From Methanobacteriota archaeon (GTDB lineage Archaea > Thermoplasmatota > Poseidoniia > Poseidoniales > Poseidoniaceae): a stretch of DNA of 11,023 nucleotides. The translations under genes were made by a program, and so were the position numbers. This document shows positions 1 to 6,508 of the stretch, piece by piece. The notes under the pieces are model-generated. The model worked only from the letters and a program-made list of their open reading frames with translations, had not been told where the DNA came from and did no database searches. Position 1 is the stretch's first letter. Each line of letters starts with the position of its first letter. Where the stretch lies: the NCBI GenBank assembly GCA_018662715.1, contig JABJFP010000225.1, forward strand, positions 1 to 11,023, written 5' to 3'.

Positions 1-1
1 A

Positions 2-436
2 TCTGAACTGCTCAGTGCCCGTGTCGTGCGCTCCTCATCATGCACTGTCCGCATTCCAGAACTTGACCTACAGGTAAACCCTGGTGGAAACTCAACTGGA
101 TATGTATCAAACATTGAGGGTGTTTTGAATCGTTTTATTGACGTCATCAACTTGGTCAAGCGGGGCCATGAAGCGGAAATCCTGCGAACAGATGATGAGG
201 CGAATCGCTTGGAACTCATGGATGAAATGGGTTCGTTGAACATGATGCTATCACGACTTGAAGGGCTTAAGGAGGACGATATTGATGAACCGATTACAAT
301 GATATTGTTGGACCCACATGGTCATTCAATGATTCTTCACCCGGACACGGTCGATAGAGAACTTACGGAAGAGGAGCTCTCCGAGTTACCAGTTGGACCT
401 GACCCTGCTGTATTTTCATCAGAAGAATTGGATTAA
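2..436 (+). CDS. ZPR1-family zinc-finger protein, 3' part only
   Basis: The reading frame is open at the left edge, so only the last 144 residues are seen. It reads SELLSARVVRSSSC, then a stretch with TVRIPELDLQVNPGG and SNIEGVL. This matches the ZPR1 domain pattern after its zinc finger: a conserved Ser-rich strand, an IPE motif, a Pro-Gly-Gly turn and a (T/N)xEG helix. The later DPHGHSMI and LTEEELSELP pieces match the end of the domain. The Cys4 zinc-finger half must lie upstream of the window. A GTG at 26 would cut into the conserved strand and is not the real start. Archaeal ZPR1 proteins have one domain. Eukaryotic ZPR1 has two and works with translation factor eEF1A; the archaeal role is not settled. 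The tail is acidic. The stop overlaps that of trpS on the other strand. Confidence 0.85.
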   Translation, partial: SELLSARVVRSSSCTVRIPELDLQVNPGGNSTGYVSNIEGVLNRFIDVINLVKRGHEAEILRTDDEANRLELMDEMGSLNMMLSRLEGLKEDDIDEPITMILLDPHGHSMILHPDTVDRELTEEELSELPVGPDPAVFSSEELD

Positions 437-1818
437 AGCGAATCTGATGCAAGGAAGTCCGTTACTAAATGGGCAGTCTGGTCTCGCATTTCATGGAGGT
501 TAGACATCCATTCTGTTGCACGGTCAATGCAAAGTTGCTTCATTTCGCCTGCAAGAATTTTACCAGCACGATAGCCTGCATTAATTTCTCCGAGGTATGA
601 ATCATCATCTTCAAAGAAATACATCATGTACTGATAGGCAACGTCAATATCAGGATTTCCACCAAGCCTGCGGTGCTCCTCAACCGTTGCTTGACTGCCT
701 GAAAATGCACGCTTAATCTTCTTCTCAACCGTCGTAATATCGTCTTTGAGAAATAAGGTGGTTTTGGGTTTACTGCTGCTCATCTTATCTCCGGTCATTC
801 CAACTGCAAAGTGATGATAGGTCGAAGAAGGGGCTAGAAGCCCAGGCCCGCCGAGTTGTCGCTCAAGGGATAATAATGCCATTCGAATTCCATGACGATC
901 TCGCTGGGTTGCCGAAGGGACATGAACCGTTCCCTGTTTTGGGCTTGACATGATGTCAGAAAATCCGAGATTTTTCAGCGAGTTGACAATTTTCTCAAAG
1001 ACTTGCTCTACTTTGGCTCGGTCAATTCGACCGTTAGGCATTTGGCCAAAGACACCTGCATTTTCATCATGGATGGAAAGGCTGATGATTAATCCACGTG
1101 ATGAGGCGTCTTTCAGGTTGAACCAGTTTGTTTTACTCGCAAGGCCCCGAGTTAATCGAAGATGCGGATCCTGGTCAACTCCAACTGGAACGACGATGGG
1201 GCGGAGGCCACCAAACTCTTCCGTTTGTGGATGTAATATATCTCCAACTTGAACCAATGGTGCTTGTACGTGAGCAAGATTTGTTTCTCCATTAAAGCCA
1301 TAAATTGCTTCAAATTCATTCAAATTGGTTCGTTTACCCAGTTGGAACCCAAGACGTTGTACGATGGGTCGCCTGGACTGAAAGTAGATGTTGGTTTTAG
1401 TTGGGTCAAGGCCTAAGGCTGCGTAATTTGCAATGTACTCTTGCAAGGCAATCTTTCGTCCTTGTTCAAGTCCCACACCCCGTGTTGCCTGGCTTTCTAA
1501 ATCTGCTACCGCAATAGTAACGTCTCCACCTTGCCGTTGAAACCATTTTACTTGTTCAATCACCATGGAATGACCAAGGTGCATTTGACCGCTAGGCATC
1601 AGTCCGGTCAGCACACCAAAGGGATCTCCTTTTCGCTGAGATTCTTGGACAACATCGAGGTCTCGATGAGCGAAAATAATACCGCGCCGATGAAGGCGAG
1701 AAGGTTCCGAAATTGTTGAAGGATTGAGAGGTGTCAATCCAAACTGGTCAATGATGCGGTCATAATCTGTAGATTGAGCACTACCCCACGGATCGATAGT
1801 GATGTCCTCGTTGCCCAT
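433..1818 (-). CDS. trpS: Tryptophanyl-tRNA synthetase, archaeal type
   Basis: This 461-residue class I aminoacyl-tRNA synthetase charges tRNA-Trp in the cytoplasm. The HIGH motif is HLGH at residues 80-83, inside TGLMPSGQMHLGH, and the KMSKS motif is KMSSS at 345-349. VADLESQ (about 104-110) and VGVDQDPHLRLTR (about 212-224) are also typical of the archaeal/eukaryotic branch, whereas bacterial TrpRS is about 330 residues with a different HIGH context. About 120 residues separate RLTR from KMSSS, far more than in the eukaryotic cytosolic enzyme; long archaeal forms have a similar insertion. The ATG at 1818 is preceded by GAGG eight bases upstream, a usable Shine-Dalgarno. It starts 26 bases after the stop of the membrane-anchor ORF, so it is probably the last gene of that minus-strand unit. 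Confidence 0.95.
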   Translation of the reverse strand: MGNEDITIDPWGSAQSTDYDRIIDQFGLTPLNPSTISEPSRLHRRGIIFAHRDLDVVQESQRKGDPFGVLTGLMPSGQMHLGHSMVIEQVKWFQRQGGDVTIAVADLESQATRGVGLEQGRKIALQEYIANYAALGLDPTKTNIYFQSRRPIVQRLGFQLGKRTNLNEFEAIYGFNGETNLAHVQAPLVQVGDILHPQTEEFGGLRPIVVPVGVDQDPHLRLTRGLASKTNWFNLKDASSRGLIISLSIHDENAGVFGQMPNGRIDRAKVEQVFEKIVNSLKNLGFSDIMSSPKQGTVHVPSATQRDRHGIRMALLSLERQLGGPGLLAPSSTYHHFAVGMTGDKMSSSKPKTTLFLKDDITTVEKKIKRAFSGSQATVEEHRRLGGNPDIDVAYQYMMYFFEDDDSYLGEINAGYRAGKILAGEMKQLCIDRATEWMSNLHEMRDQTAHLVTDFLASDSL

Positions 1819-1844
1819 GACAGTTGCCTCAATATCGTTGTCGA

Positions 1845-2279
1845 TTACTCTTCGGCATCAAGGCTTCGCTTCATCTGCTCAGAATACTGTTGTTTCAATT
1901 GTTTTGAATTCGCACCGAAGTAAGGACCAAGAGGGCCAATTCCTTCCCTTCCGAGAACTGCCATCATGCCTACTGTTGAGGCAAAAGCAATTCCTAACAC
2001 TGCATATGGCATCCACGCAGCACCTTCTGCTGATGTGCGGGGAGTCAACAGCCATGTAAACCGAACATTGTCGTCTTCAAGGAAACGCTTTGACCATTTG
2101 AATAAATCACTCGTCTCATGCCCAGCGATGGTGACGGCTGAACTATGGTTGTTCCAAAACTCAGTCAAGCCAAGTATGTCAAACTCTATTTCTGAATCGT
2201 TGAAATGAAGTTCAACAGGCTCTCCGTTCCTCACCGAGAGGAGAACAACCCCATCTTCTTGTTGCCGCCAACCTTCCAT
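1845..2279 (-). CDS. Membrane-anchored C-terminal module, probably severed from the upstream secreted protein
   Basis: This encodes 144 residues of no recognised family. The first 80 or so look like a beta-rich domain (VVLLSVRNGEPVELHF, IEFDILGL). One transmembrane segment follows at about 87-109, then a tail with several Lys and Arg. The positive-inside rule puts that tail in the cytoplasm and the N-terminal part outside, yet the ORF has no signal peptide. Its ATG directly follows the TGA of the preceding ORF, in the same frame. The simplest reading is that this is the C-terminal sandwich and anchor of that secreted protein, split by a stop codon. A GAGGGGG about 11 bases upstream of the ATG could instead allow separate or coupled initiation. 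Gene prediction will list it separately; its function is unknown. Confidence 0.6.
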   Translation of the reverse strand: MEGWRQQEDGVVLLSVRNGEPVELHFNDSEIEFDILGLTEFWNNHSSAVTIAGHETSDLFKWSKRFLEDDNVRFTWLLTPRTSAEGAAWMPYAVLGIAFASTVGMMAVLGREGIGPLGPYFGANSKQLKQQYSEQMKRSLDAEE

Positions 2280-2282
2280 TCA
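2280..2282 (-). other. In-frame TGA joining two ORFs
   Basis: On the minus strand the codons run GAA ACA AAT TGA ATG GAA GGT TGG. The frame is open on both sides, so one base change, such as TGG or CGA to TGA, would explain the split. An indel would not, because the frame is kept. Confidence 0.6.
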
Positions 2283-3134
2283 ATTTGTTTCCCCCTCTAT
2301 AGAAGATGCATTATCGCCCGAGATAAGCACCTTTGAAACTTCTGCAGAACTCGTATTCAAACGCCAAGTCAAAGGCAGATTCCAGCCGACAAGGTCTCCG
2401 GAAGTACAGGCTTCAGAAATGAGTGATTCAAATCTCAAGACGGTCCCTTCGTCGGTGGTTTCTGAGGAAATACTCGGGTCGTAGCACCGATGTGCAGACC
2501 AATACGACCATGCCTCGCCCCAAGTCGTGAGCCATATATCATCTGCATCGTTGAGATAGGTGAGGACTTCTCGGTCATGTCGAACCGTAGCATCATTCAC
2601 ACGGCCAATCCAATACAAATTTACAAGGCCACCTTCAGAAACTTCCTCCTGAATTGTTTCTAGAGAAGCCAGGCCTTTTTCCAAACTTCCACCTCTGCGG
2701 CCGAGATTATACCAATCCCATATGTCATACGGGACATCGGTGGAATTATGCCATGCGGTGTTGGTAAGTTCGTTTTCATCACCATGAACGGCAAACCCTT
2801 GTGAAGCAATTCGCTCGTGCTGAGCCATGGTTAAACTCGCTGGAGTGTATGTTGAGAGAGGGTGAGCACCCCATTGACTGGCATTGATTCGCTCGGTGAT
2901 ATAGGATTTACAGGATTGGGCTACGGCTCCGGGATCGTTAAACCAACTCAAGCCAGGCATGCCATAGCATCCAAATTCATCGCCCAAATCCAAACGGTCT
3001 GTGCCGTATGAGGTTTGCAACCAGCCATCATCATCCCAAGCAGCCTCAGCCAACGCAACAGGGTGGAACATGATGAGGACCAAGGTACTGGTGAGCAGGA
3101 AGGACAGGCCCCTGCCCCCACGAGCGTCTCGCAT
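2280..3134 (-). CDS. Secreted protein, possibly NodB/polysaccharide deacetylase-like
   Basis: I start this at the ATG at 3134, giving 284 residues. An upstream in-frame ATG at 3236 would add 34 residues ahead of the signal peptide. From 3134 the N-terminus is a classic Sec signal: MRDARGGRG, then the hydrophobic run SFLLTSTLVLIMF, with cleavage likely after ALA or AEA (residues 29-31). The exported part has Cys56, Cys75, Cys217 and Cys243, which could form two disulfides. The stretch around 169-212 (LVNLYWIG, REVLTYLNDADDIWLTTWGE) resembles the C-terminal part of NodB-fold polysaccharide deacetylases, where a strand is followed by a helix and an IW..T strand. I cannot place the metal-binding Asp-His-His set with certainty, so this is tentative. 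The protein ends at an in-frame TGA, and its likely anchor continues beyond. Confidence 0.7.
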   Translation of the reverse strand: MRDARGGRGLSFLLTSTLVLIMFHPVALAEAAWDDDGWLQTSYGTDRLDLGDEFGCYGMPGLSWFNDPGAVAQSCKSYITERINASQWGAHPLSTYTPASLTMAQHERIASQGFAVHGDENELTNTAWHNSTDVPYDIWDWYNLGRRGGSLEKGLASLETIQEEVSEGGLVNLYWIGRVNDATVRHDREVLTYLNDADDIWLTTWGEAWSYWSAHRCYDPSISSETTDEGTVLRFESLISEACTSGDLVGWNLPLTWRLNTSSAEVSKVLISGDNASSIEGETN

Positions 3135-3256
3135 GGTTTCCGCTTGCCGATGTAGCCTTTCACCGTTGTCGTTGAAGCATGTGACCTGTTCAAACACGCA
3201 TTTGATACTTGAGAGAGGAAGAACAATGAAAACCAAATGCGACTCATCTATCGTTT
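3135..3256. promoter_or_regulatory. Divergent intergenic region
   Basis: These 122 bases separate two divergently transcribed units and should hold both promoters. I see no convincing archaeal TATA box at the usual distance from either start. A GAGAGGAAG followed by ATG at 3226 looks like a ribosome-binding site, but it opens a frame that does not match the acyltransferase. Confidence 0.4.
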
Positions 3257-4042
3257 ATGGAGCATTCAGATGGCGTTGTGGAGGGCTGGCTCCAACTCAA
3301 AAAACATTGGGAAATCCCTCCCTATGCACCATCGGTCCCTTCCACGCCCGCATACAGCATACTGCGTTTGTTCTTGGCCCCTTTACTGAGACCATTGTTA
3401 CGCTGGAAAATCCGAGGGGCTGGAAATATCCCAAGAAAGGGTGCAACTATTCTTGCAGCAAATCACCTCTCCCATGTTGACCCAATCGCTGTGATTGCTG
3501 CTGCCCGAAGAACAACACATTATCTCGCCAAAGACGGGCATTTTAGCAAACCGATGGTTCGCTTTTTTATGCAAGCAACTGGACAAATCGAAACCCAACG
3601 GGAGAAAGGAGGCAATGAGGCACTTGCCAGTGCTGCTACTGTTCTTTCAAGTGGAAGAGCCCTAGGAATCTTCCCCGAGGGAACCCGCTCAAAGCGAACT
3701 GAAGCGCCTTTTCTCCTCCCTGGAAAAACAGGAGTTGCCCGATTAGCAGCTGCTTATCCTGATGCAAGAGTTGTCCCACTCGCCATTAGAGGTTCACGGC
3801 AATTCATGAAACCTCAGGAGCATAAATTTCCTCGCCTTTGGAGACCAATGAGTATCAACGCAGGGCCTTCTGTTTCATGGCATTCATGGCTCGGCCATGA
3901 AGCCGGTGGTAACCACACGCTTGAAACCCTCAACACATTATCTCAACTCGAAGACCATGAAATACGTTCGGAACTGGCACGGTTGTATCGTGATTTCACG
4001 GACCAACTGATGGGCTCATTGCAAGCCCTTGGCGCTCCTTGA
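3257..4042 (+). CDS. plsC: PlsC-like 1-acylglycerol-3-phosphate acyltransferase
   Basis: This is a 261-residue member of the PlsC/LPLAT family, which transfers acyl groups to the sn-2 position of lysophosphatidic acid at the membrane. The catalytic NHxxxxD box is NHLSHVD at residues 69-75. The substrate-binding FPEGTRS box is at 139-145, followed by PGKTGVARLA (about 155-164) and VVPLAIRG (172-179). A hydrophobic, basic helix at about 32-52 (YSILRLFLAPLLRPLL) probably sits on the membrane. The first 30 residues are not conserved family sequence, so the true start could be slightly different. Archaeal membrane lipids are normally ether-linked isoprenoids, so a canonical acyltransferase is notable here. 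The substrate is not shown by the sequence. It is the first gene of the plus-strand cluster that continues to folA. Confidence 0.88.
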   Translation: MEHSDGVVEGWLQLKKHWEIPPYAPSVPSTPAYSILRLFLAPLLRPLLRWKIRGAGNIPRKGATILAANHLSHVDPIAVIAAARRTTHYLAKDGHFSKPMVRFFMQATGQIETQREKGGNEALASAATVLSSGRALGIFPEGTRSKRTEAPFLLPGKTGVARLAAAYPDARVVPLAIRGSRQFMKPQEHKFPRLWRPMSINAGPSVSWHSWLGHEAGGNHTLETLNTLSQLEDHEIRSELARLYRDFTDQLMGSLQALGAP

Positions 4043-4053
4043 GACTTTATTTA

Positions 4054-4782
4054 ATGTCGCCAATCCAATCTTTCGTGATTGAAGTAGCGACAGCCCTAGG
4101 CCTAGTCCAATTCCCGATGAGCACCCCTCAAGAAAAGATCAAAGCTGAAATACGAGCGCTCGAATTACTTGCAAATGTAATAGAAGAATCATGTGAGTGG
4201 TATGTTAGGTTAAATGACAGGAAACAGGTTGTGATTCACACTTTCGATGATGACCCAGGCCTTATGATCGACCCGTGCGCCACTGTTGAGCGATATTACA
4301 AAGACGATAATGAACACTTGGTAACTTACATGTTTGTAGGATCAAACACATCAGCGCCCTGTGTAGTCATCGCTAAAGATGCGCCAACTTGTGCCATCAT
4401 CGATACCGTCATTTCCCTTGTTTTACTCGCTGATTCCGGTTGGCCTGCCAAATATACTCCCCTCACACTAGCCCTTATGCGTGAAAATCTGCGTGATTCC
4501 ATTAGAAGCAGTCCTCTTGGGTCAGCCATCACTCAGGAAGACTATGACCGTCTTGAGTACATCAATGTATTATTGGACACTAATTTCTATGAGGGAGCCC
4601 TCCAAGTTATCGGAGAACATTCCCGTAAGTGCTACACGTGCAAAGGTTGGACTGAGGCGGAGGTTCAAGAACACATTGAGCCGTTTCTCATGGTTATTCC
4701 TAATGATGAAATCAAGGCATATCTCGAGTCCCCAGTAGACCCATCAGATGCCAAATTTATCGGTCAATCCGGCTTGCAGTGA
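4054..4782 (+). CDS. Uncharacterised protein between plsC and thyA
   Basis: I do not recognise this 242-residue protein. It has no signal peptide and no clear membrane segment, so it is probably cytosolic. An N-terminal helical part (QEKIKAEIRALELLANVIEE) is followed by an alternating strand region (QVVIHTFDDDP, LVTYMFVG, PCVVIAKD) and then a helical C-terminal half. One CxxC sits at KCYTCKGW near the C-terminus, which is too little for a structural zinc site alone. The start is uncertain: TTG at 4039 overlaps the plsC stop by four bases, ATG 4054 is 11 bases after it, and ATG 4117 begins MSTPQEKIKA, where the protein first looks conserved. A TTTATTTA at 4046-4053 could be a TATA box if 4117 is correct. 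Position suggests co-transcription with plsC and thyA. Confidence 0.75.
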   Translation: MSPIQSFVIEVATALGLVQFPMSTPQEKIKAEIRALELLANVIEESCEWYVRLNDRKQVVIHTFDDDPGLMIDPCATVERYYKDDNEHLVTYMFVGSNTSAPCVVIAKDAPTCAIIDTVISLVLLADSGWPAKYTPLTLALMRENLRDSIRSSPLGSAITQEDYDRLEYINVLLDTNFYEGALQVIGEHSRKCYTCKGWTEAEVQEHIEPFLMVIPNDEIKAYLESPVDPSDAKFIGQSGLQ

Positions 4783-4822
4783 GGTAAGAAGCCTCAAGTG
4801 CTTTCGGCGATGAACAGCCGCT

Positions 4823-4828
4823 AGGTGA
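4823..4828 (+). promoter_or_regulatory. Ribosome-binding site of thyA
   Basis: AGGTGA lies four bases before the thyA ATG at 4833 and supports that start. The same hexamer at the same spacing precedes folA. Confidence 0.7.
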
Positions 4829-4832
4829 CAGA

Positions 4833-5627
4833 ATGAAAGCGTACTTGGATTTGATGCGGCACATTTTGGAACATGGAGATGAGAAAGGAGACCGTACGGG
4901 CACCGGAACGAAATCTGTGTTTGGATACCAAATGAGATTTGACCTAAGTGATGGTTTTCCAATGGTCACCACAAAGAAACTTCACCTTCCCTCAATAGTT
5001 CATGAACTGCTCTGGTTCATCAAAGGCGATACAAACGTCAAGTATCTCCAGGACAATGGGGTTCGAATTTGGAACGAATGGGCCGACGAAAATGGAGACT
5101 TAGGGCCTGTTTATGGAAAACAATGGCGAAGGTGGGAAGGAAAGGATGGCCAAATTATCGATCAACTTCAACAGGCCATAGAGGCCATTAAGACCAATCC
5201 GAACAGCCGCAGAATCATTGTATCAGCGTGGAACGTAGGGGAATTGGAAGAGATGGCCCTCATGCCGTGTCATGCCTTTTTCCAGTTTCATGTCGCTCAA
5301 GGCAAATTAAATTGCCAACTGTATCAGAGAAGTGCTGATGTATTTCTTGGGGTTCCGTTCAATATTGCATCCTATGCACTTCTAACTCACATGATGGCAC
5401 AAGTATGTGGGCTTGAAGCAGGAACATTTGTCCACACTCTCGGTGACGCACATCTATACAACAATCATCTTGAGCAATCAGCGTTACAAATCACTCGGGA
5501 GCCAATGCCACTTCCACAATTGAAGTTGAACGAAACCATTACTTCTATCGATGAGTTCACCTACGAGGACATTGAAATCGTTGATTATCATCACCATCCG
5601 CACATTAAAGCTCCAATTTCAATTTAG
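4833..5627 (+). CDS. thyA: Thymidylate synthase ThyA
   Basis: ThyA methylates dUMP to dTMP with 5,10-methylene-tetrahydrofolate, releasing dihydrofolate. The protein is 264 residues, the same length as E. coli ThyA, and lines up with it almost without gaps. It has RTGTGT at 21-26, the nucleophile Cys146 in MPCHAFF, the phosphate-binding SRRIIVSAWN from 125, QRSADVFLG with Asp169, Asn177 in PFNIAS, and HLY at 207-209. The C-terminus APISI closes the active site in the family. All catalytic residues known from the E. coli enzyme are present, so it should be active. Many archaea use ThyX or divergent ThyA instead, and this close likeness to the bacterial enzyme suggests old transfer. folA follows eight bases later, matching the need to recycle dihydrofolate. 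Confidence 0.98.
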   Translation: MKAYLDLMRHILEHGDEKGDRTGTGTKSVFGYQMRFDLSDGFPMVTTKKLHLPSIVHELLWFIKGDTNVKYLQDNGVRIWNEWADENGDLGPVYGKQWRRWEGKDGQIIDQLQQAIEAIKTNPNSRRIIVSAWNVGELEEMALMPCHAFFQFHVAQGKLNCQLYQRSADVFLGVPFNIASYALLTHMMAQVCGLEAGTFVHTLGDAHLYNNHLEQSALQITREPMPLPQLKLNETITSIDEFTYEDIEIVDYHHHPHIKAPISI

Positions 5628-5631
5628 GTGA
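5626..5631 (+). promoter_or_regulatory. Ribosome-binding site of folA
   Basis: AGGTGA overlaps the thyA TAG stop and ends four bases before the folA ATG at 5636. It selects that start over the GTG at 5628 (another frame) and the ATG at 5631, which runs into a stop after two codons. Confidence 0.7.
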
Positions 5632-5635
5632 TGAC

Positions 5636-6103
5636 ATGATTTCCATGATATATGCCTGCGATGAACAAGGTGCCATCGGAAAGGATGGAGATTTGCCATG
5701 GCGGCAATCCACTGACCTGCAACATTTCAAGAGGATTACACTGAATAAATCCATCGTGATGGGTCGGAAAACTTGGGAGAGCCTCGGAAAAGCACTTCCC
5801 TCCAGAAGAAACATCGTGATGTCAAGAAAGGGCGTTGAGGATGTTGAATGCATGACTTATGAACAGGTATTAGAACTTGCAAACGGTGAGGAAGTCGTCA
5901 TCATTGGCGGAGGGGAAATCTATGCCCTGTTCCTCGAAGATGCCAAAGAAATTCATCGCACAATTATTCACACCGTTGTCGAAAACGCAGATACCTTTGC
6001 ACCCGACATCTCCAAAGTAGGATTTTACTTACTCGGAGAGAGACATGTCAATTCAGGCGCTCGTGACGACCACGCAATGACCTTCCAACATTGGATCGTT
6101 TAA
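5636..6103 (+). CDS. folA: Dihydrofolate reductase
   Basis: This 155-residue enzyme reduces dihydrofolate to tetrahydrofolate with NADPH, regenerating the cofactor oxidised by ThyA. Family marks are in order: the substrate-loop AIGKDGDLPW (13-22), the catalytic acid Asp27 in TDLQHFK with Phe31, VMGRKTWESLG (41-51) with Thr46, SRRNIVMSR (56-64), and the NADPH-binding IIGGGEIY (89-96). Near the end, NADTFAP matches the family's DTxFP. Length and motif positions agree with E. coli FolA, so it should be functional and probably sensitive to antifolates of that class. It is separated from thyA by eight bases and must share its transcript. It ends flush against the stop codon of the MazG-like gene on the other strand, leaving no room for a separate terminator. 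Confidence 0.97.
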   Translation: MISMIYACDEQGAIGKDGDLPWRQSTDLQHFKRITLNKSIVMGRKTWESLGKALPSRRNIVMSRKGVEDVECMTYEQVLELANGEEVVIIGGGEIYALFLEDAKEIHRTIIHTVVENADTFAPDISKVGFYLLGERHVNSGARDDHAMTFQHWIV

Positions 6104-6472
6104 TCATTCAGGCTTGTATTCAGTAACCCGAATTCCAAGTCGTCCCTGAAGGGCTTCGCGTTTCATGATACGTAGATACTTCTTCTCAAAAGCAGCTTTG
6201 AGATCAATATTCATGGCGAGACTGTGGCCCATGAGAAGAATAAGCACATCTGCCATCTCCTCAGCGCATTCAGCAAGGGGTTTCCCTTTCGTAATCGCCG
6301 CTGCCAATTCTCCGAGTTCTTCTATGGTAAGGGCCATCCTATACCCCATATCATGACCGTTCTTTCCGGCAAAGTCATGTTTGTGATGAAAGGCTGCAAC
6401 CCGTTTCATCATTGATTCCCATTCGTCTTGTGGTTCATGGTCCATCCATTCGTCGACGTTTCGCCCTTCCAT
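6104..6472 (-). CDS. MazG-like nucleotide pyrophosphohydrolase
   Basis: A 122-residue all-alpha NTP pyrophosphohydrolase of the MazG/dUTPase-like superfamily. These enzymes split nucleoside triphosphates to the monophosphate and pyrophosphate, using Mg2+ held by an ExxE...ExxD signature. Here that is EELGE at 51-55 (Glu52, Glu55) and EEMAD at 71-75 (Glu72, Asp75). NIDLKAAFEKKYLRIMKR (88-105) is the typical following helix, with a basic residue-rich end. It is a single-domain form, much shorter than the two-domain E. coli MazG of about 260 residues. Substrate cannot be read from sequence; dUTP, dCTP or damaged nucleotides are possible. It starts 36 bases after the nucleoside phosphorylase stop, so it is probably the last gene of that minus-strand series. 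Its stop directly abuts folA. Confidence 0.85.
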   Translation of the reverse strand: MEGRNVDEWMDHEPQDEWESMMKRVAAFHHKHDFAGKNGHDMGYRMALTIEELGELAAAITKGKPLAECAEEMADVLILLMGHSLAMNIDLKAAFEKKYLRIMKREALQGRLGIRVTEYKPE

Positions 6473-6508
6473 ACCGATGGCTCATGCCGGTAAACCATGA
6501 GGTTTGCG

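Noticed and set aside
950..1252. 100-codon plus-strand frame opposite trpS
   Set aside because: It lies wholly opposite conserved TrpRS sequence and shows no domain pattern.
2280..2282. Selenocysteine at the in-frame TGA
   Set aside because: No SECIS-like hairpin was seen, the codon context resembles no known selenoprotein, and this lineage is not known for selenocysteine use.
3226..3480. ATG with a good Shine-Dalgarno (GAGAGGAAG) opening an 85-codon frame ahead of the acyltransferase
   Set aside because: The product is Cys-rich with no protein-like pattern and overlaps the real acyltransferase frame, which shows clear family motifs.
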